DNA of 64,000 nt from Xanthobacteraceae bacterium. Lineage in GTDB: Bacteria; Pseudomonadota; Alphaproteobacteria; Rhizobiales; Xanthobacteraceae. The notes beneath the pieces were generated by a model. It worked only from the letters and a program-made list of their open reading frames with translations. It searched no databases and was not told where the DNA came from. The stretch is from the NCBI GenBank assembly GCA_024508855.1, contig JANINJ010000089.1:1-64000 (forward strand), read 5' to 3'. Below, piece after piece: positions 63,082 through 64,000 of the stretch; the stretch's first letter is position 1, and each line of letters begins with the position of its first letter. The position numbers and the translations under genes were made by a program.

Positions 63082-63117
63082 AAGCTTAACTGAGAAGATA
63101 ACTTTACAGCTAAACTT
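63082..63117. promoter_or_regulatory. Imperfect inverted repeat upstream of the MarR gene
   Basis: AAGCTTAACTG (63082-63092) and CAGCTAAACTT (63107-63117) match in 9 of 11 positions as inverted repeats across a 14-base spacer. They sit 21 bases before the MarR ATG in an AT-rich stretch. MarR-family regulators usually bind such sites over their own promoter. Confidence 0.5.
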
Positions 63118-63137
63118 CCTATCTGTTACGAACGGCC

Positions 63138-63590
63138 ATGGTTGAACGTTCGGACACGCTCGAATCCCCCTACGCCGCCGTCCTCGCGGAGGACCTGCGC
63201 GGATTCGTCCGCAAGCTGAAGCGGTTGCTGCGCCAGCAGGCGCTTGTCGGAGATCTGACACCCACACAGTCAGCCGTTCTTGGCCGTCTCGAGCGGGACG
63301 GCCCGGCGACGACTTCGAATCTCGCCCGGCTGGAGGGAATGCGGCCGCAATCGATGGGCGCCGTCATCACCTCCCTCGAAACGGCCGGACTGGTGAGAGG
63401 CGCGCCCGATCCCGAGGACGGGCGGCAAACCCTGTTGTCGCTGACCGACAGTTGCCGCCAGCGGATTCGCGAAGACCGCGCGGCGCGGCAGGACTGGCTG
63501 CAACGTACCATCGCCGCCCGACTGTCGCGCGAGGAGCAGCGCCAGGTCGTCGCAGCCGTCGAACTGCTCACACGGCTCGTCGACGACTGA
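63138..63590 (+). CDS. MarR-family transcriptional regulator
   Basis: A 150-residue regulator. The winged-helix core has TPTQSAVLGRLERDGPATTSNLARLEGMRPQSMGAVITSLETAGLV (about 41-86), and the wing DPEDGRQTLLSLTDS (about 92-106) has the conserved D-x-R. Its signal is unknown. The ribosome-binding site is weak. An isochorismatase-family gene starts 58 bases downstream on the same strand, probably its co-transcribed target. It is GC-rich like the neighbours, while its promoter is AT-rich. Confidence 0.9.
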   Translation: MVERSDTLESPYAAVLAEDLRGFVRKLKRLLRQQALVGDLTPTQSAVLGRLERDGPATTSNLARLEGMRPQSMGAVITSLETAGLVRGAPDPEDGRQTLLSLTDSCRQRIREDRAARQDWLQRTIAARLSREEQRQVVAAVELLTRLVDD

Positions 63591-63648
63591 GGGGCGCGCG
63601 CGGAATCGTCGCGCGATCTGACCGGCCGACGCCATGAAAGGAAGACCG

Positions 63649-64000
63649 ATGGCCCTCACCACGCTCGATTCGGACACCGCTCTCATCGTCATCGACCTGC
63701 AGAAAGGGATCGCGGATTACCCGCTGATCCATCCGCTCGGCGAGGTGGTGGGTCGAACGCGCATCCTGCTCGACGCCTTTCGCGGACGCGGCCTTCCGGT
63801 AGTGCTCGTCAATGTCGCCGGATCGGCACCGGGCCGGACTGAACAGGGACCGCGTGCCGGCGGCTCCTTCGCCGAAGGATGGACCGATCTCCTGCCCGAA
63901 CTCGACCGGCAGCCGGACGACATCGTCGTGACGAAACGAACGCGCGGCGCGTTTGCCAGCACGGATATCAACGACAGGCTGAAAGCACTGGGCGTTACGC
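63649..64000 (+). CDS. Isochorismatase-family cysteine hydrolase, N-terminal part (truncated by window)
   Basis: The frame is open to the window end for 117 codons. It starts MALTTLDSDTALIVIDLQKGI, with the catalytic aspartate in VIDLQKG. The catalytic lysine is in VTKRTRGAFAST; the catalytic cysteine would lie beyond the edge. The family includes nicotinamidases, isochorismatases and N-carbamoyl hydrolases, so the substrate is undecided. AAAGGAAG precedes ATG 63649. It is probably in an operon with the MarR gene. Confidence 0.85.
   Translation, partial: MALTTLDSDTALIVIDLQKGIADYPLIHPLGEVVGRTRILLDAFRGRGLPVVLVNVAGSAPGRTEQGPRAGGSFAEGWTDLLPELDRQPDDIVVTKRTRGAFASTDINDRLKALGVT

Overview
The window is a compact, high-GC chromosomal segment from an alphaproteobacterium, most likely the Bradyrhizobium/Rhodopseudomonas/Afipia group (Nitrobacteraceae). 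The main reasons are an Irr regulator carrying the Bradyrhizobium-type heme motif GCPWHD, the gene blocks rimP-nusA-ylxR-infB-rbfA-truB-rpsO-pnp and irr/fabA-fabB-fabI, the run fur-like/miaB/phoH/ybeY/corC/lnt, and several families of mosaic palindromic repeats typical of these genomes. I see no phage, insertion sequence, CRISPR array, rRNA or tRNA. The species is inference.

Layout. 1-10.9 kb: the 3' end of purC, a crotonase-family gene, a small lipoprotein, a beta-lactamase-fold serine hydrolase, an acyl-CoA synthetase, adenosine kinase (minus), murJ, trpS, a universal stress protein, and an FMN reductase divergent from an HxlR regulator with a palindrome between them. 10.9-19.9 kb: a dense plus-strand run with nfu, tsaB, rimI, a Fur-family regulator, a HAD phosphatase, miaB, phoH, ybeY, corC-like and lnt, many with overlapping or nearly touching reading frames. 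20-23.6 kb: an XRE regulator and trmB, then two minus-strand genes (phytanoyl-CoA dioxygenase family and DUF2336). 23.8-34.4 kb: a terminator-like leader, then the transcription/translation operon rimP to rpsO, followed by pnp behind a 415-base leader.

34.5-38.7 kb: oxyR divergent from katG with a dyad operator candidate, then a glutathione transferase. 38.9-42.5 kb: the unsaturated fatty-acid genes fabA, fabB and fabI on the minus strand, divergent from irr. 42.5-53.1 kb: an SH3 exported protein, a 2-hydroxyacid dehydrogenase, a LysR/aldo-keto reductase pair with a 20-base palindrome, a MoeB/ThiF enzyme, an exported pseudo-protease, a ketopentenoate hydratase-like enzyme, a UbiH-type monooxygenase, tesB and a GYF-domain membrane protein. 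53.3-57.4 kb: two consecutive glnK-amtB pairs for ammonium uptake, separated by a small membrane ORF and a near-consensus sigma-54 promoter. 57.5-64 kb: a VapC/AbrB-type toxin-antitoxin pair, a DapC-like aminotransferase, ftsK, lolA, a MarR regulator and the start of an isochorismatase-family gene.

Most of the window is housekeeping. The features that deserve a closer look are the divergent-promoter palindromes, the VapBC operator array, the duplicated glnK-amtB locus, an exported serine-protease-like protein lacking the usual catalytic histidine, an internally repeated GYF membrane protein, the mosaic repeats (one supplies the oxyR stop codon) and the absence of metK between the XRE gene and trmB.
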